Source of the DNA: Actinomycetes bacterium | Lineage (GTDB): Bacteria > Actinomycetota > Acidimicrobiia > Acidimicrobiales > Acidimicrobiaceae | DNA length: 5,888 nt | Direction: 5' to 3' | Assembly (NCBI GenBank): GCA_021844725.1 | Contig: JAKBSX010000039.1 | Location: 1 to 5,888 of the forward strand | Shown: positions 5,450 through 5,888 of the stretch, piece after piece | How positions within the stretch are numbered: position 1 is the first letter of the stretch | Layout of the letters: every line of letters begins with the position of its first letter | Program-made: the position numbers and the translations under genes | The notes under the pieces: generated by a model | What the model saw: only the letters and a program-made list of their open reading frames with translations | What the model was told of the DNA's origin: nothing | The model's database searches: none

Positions 5450-5888
5450 ATGCCGGAATTGCCTGAAATTGAGACACTTAGGAGAGATCTTTGTGGTTCT
5501 ATTCTGAATAAGCAGATTGATTTAGTGGTCGTCACCTCTCCCAGATCAATTCGCCATCATCGTGAAGTGAGCCAGTTCGTTAACCCGTTGTTGAACGGGC
5601 GGATTGAAGACGTGCTCCGTAAGGGCAAATACCTGATATTTGTAGTGATAAAGGATTCAGCTACCATATCATTGGTCGCTCACATGGGAATGAGTGGACA
5701 GCTTCAGGTTGTCGAAGTTGGCGCACCCCTTGCAAAGCATTCCCATATTGAGATCGGATTTACCGACGGTTTAAGGCTAGTATTTGTTGACCCCAGAACC
5801 TTTGGGCAGATGTATGTGGATAAGCTTGGAGAGGCTGATGTTCCGCCATCACTTACCAAGCTAGGACCTGATCCTTTAGTCAGATCGG
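5450..5888 (+). CDS. mutM: Formamidopyrimidine-DNA glycosylase, 5' part
   Basis: MutM (Fpg) is a bifunctional DNA glycosylase/AP lyase that removes 8-oxoguanine and formamidopyrimidines. About 146 codons are present before the window ends, roughly half of the usual 270-290, so the helix-two-turn-helix and zinc finger lie outside. The visible N-terminal domain begins MPELPEIETLRRDL; Pro2 is the catalytic nucleophile after Met removal and Glu3 the general acid. It continues with RKGKYL (57-62, conserved Lys region), HMGMSGQL (78-85, containing a damage-reading loop Met) and DPRTFG (114-119, intercalating Arg/Phe). AGGA at 5438-5441, overlapping the rnc stop, supports the ATG. The order rnc-mutM is common in actinobacteria. 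No frame damage is seen in the visible part. Confidence 0.95.
   Translation, partial: MPELPEIETLRRDLCGSILNKQIDLVVVTSPRSIRHHREVSQFVNPLLNGRIEDVLRKGKYLIFVVIKDSATISLVAHMGMSGQLQVVEVGAPLAKHSHIEIGFTDGLRLVFVDPRTFGQMYVDKLGEADVPPSLTKLGPDPLVRS

Noticed and set aside
1..5888. CRISPR array, transposase, prophage, toxin-antitoxin or other novel system
   Set aside because: No repeat-spacer pattern, mobile-element gene or defence protein was seen. Everything from 814 onward is a conserved housekeeping cluster.

Overview
This window looks like part of the core chromosome of an actinobacterium, most likely an Acidimicrobiia-like lineage. The base composition is moderate, in the mid-to-high forties per cent G+C by eye (not computed). 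Two things suggest the affiliation. The gene order is rsmD, coaD, a SepIVA/DivIVA-like coiled-coil gene, the DUF177 gene yceD, rpmF, plsX, acpP, rnc, mutM. The acyl carrier protein is also longer than usual, with a few extra residues after its second helix. The affiliation is inferred from memory of gene order and protein style, not from a search.

Layout: positions 1-813 hold no gene I can support. They contain a strong G-rich/C-rich hairpin at 124-143 and one doubtful 143-codon open frame (386-817). From 814 to the end every gene lies on the plus strand. rsmD and coaD form a tight pair, followed after 47 bases by the SepIVA-like gene. That gene overlaps yceD by four bases (ATGA). A 123-base gap precedes rpmF, a 59-codon zinc-ribbon L32 gene. 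plsX follows two bases after rpmF. After gaps of 113 and 71 bases come acpP and rnc. mutM starts ten bases after rnc and runs off the window's right edge.

Function: the cluster mixes translation (16S rRNA methylation, ribosomal protein L32, the 23S/50S-linked YceD protein, RNase III for rRNA maturation), acyl and CoA metabolism (CoaD makes the CoA precursor of the ACP prosthetic group; PlsX moves acyl groups from ACP to phosphate for phospholipid synthesis; AcpP is the carrier), septum or envelope organisation (SepIVA-like) and oxidative DNA repair (MutM). This is a conserved housekeeping neighbourhood and I see no novel defence, mobile or biosynthetic system. The more interesting details are start-codon choices (five of nine genes appear to start with GTG or TTG, and rnc may use CTG), small changes at conserved motifs of PlsX and CoaD, and the unexplained pre-operon region.
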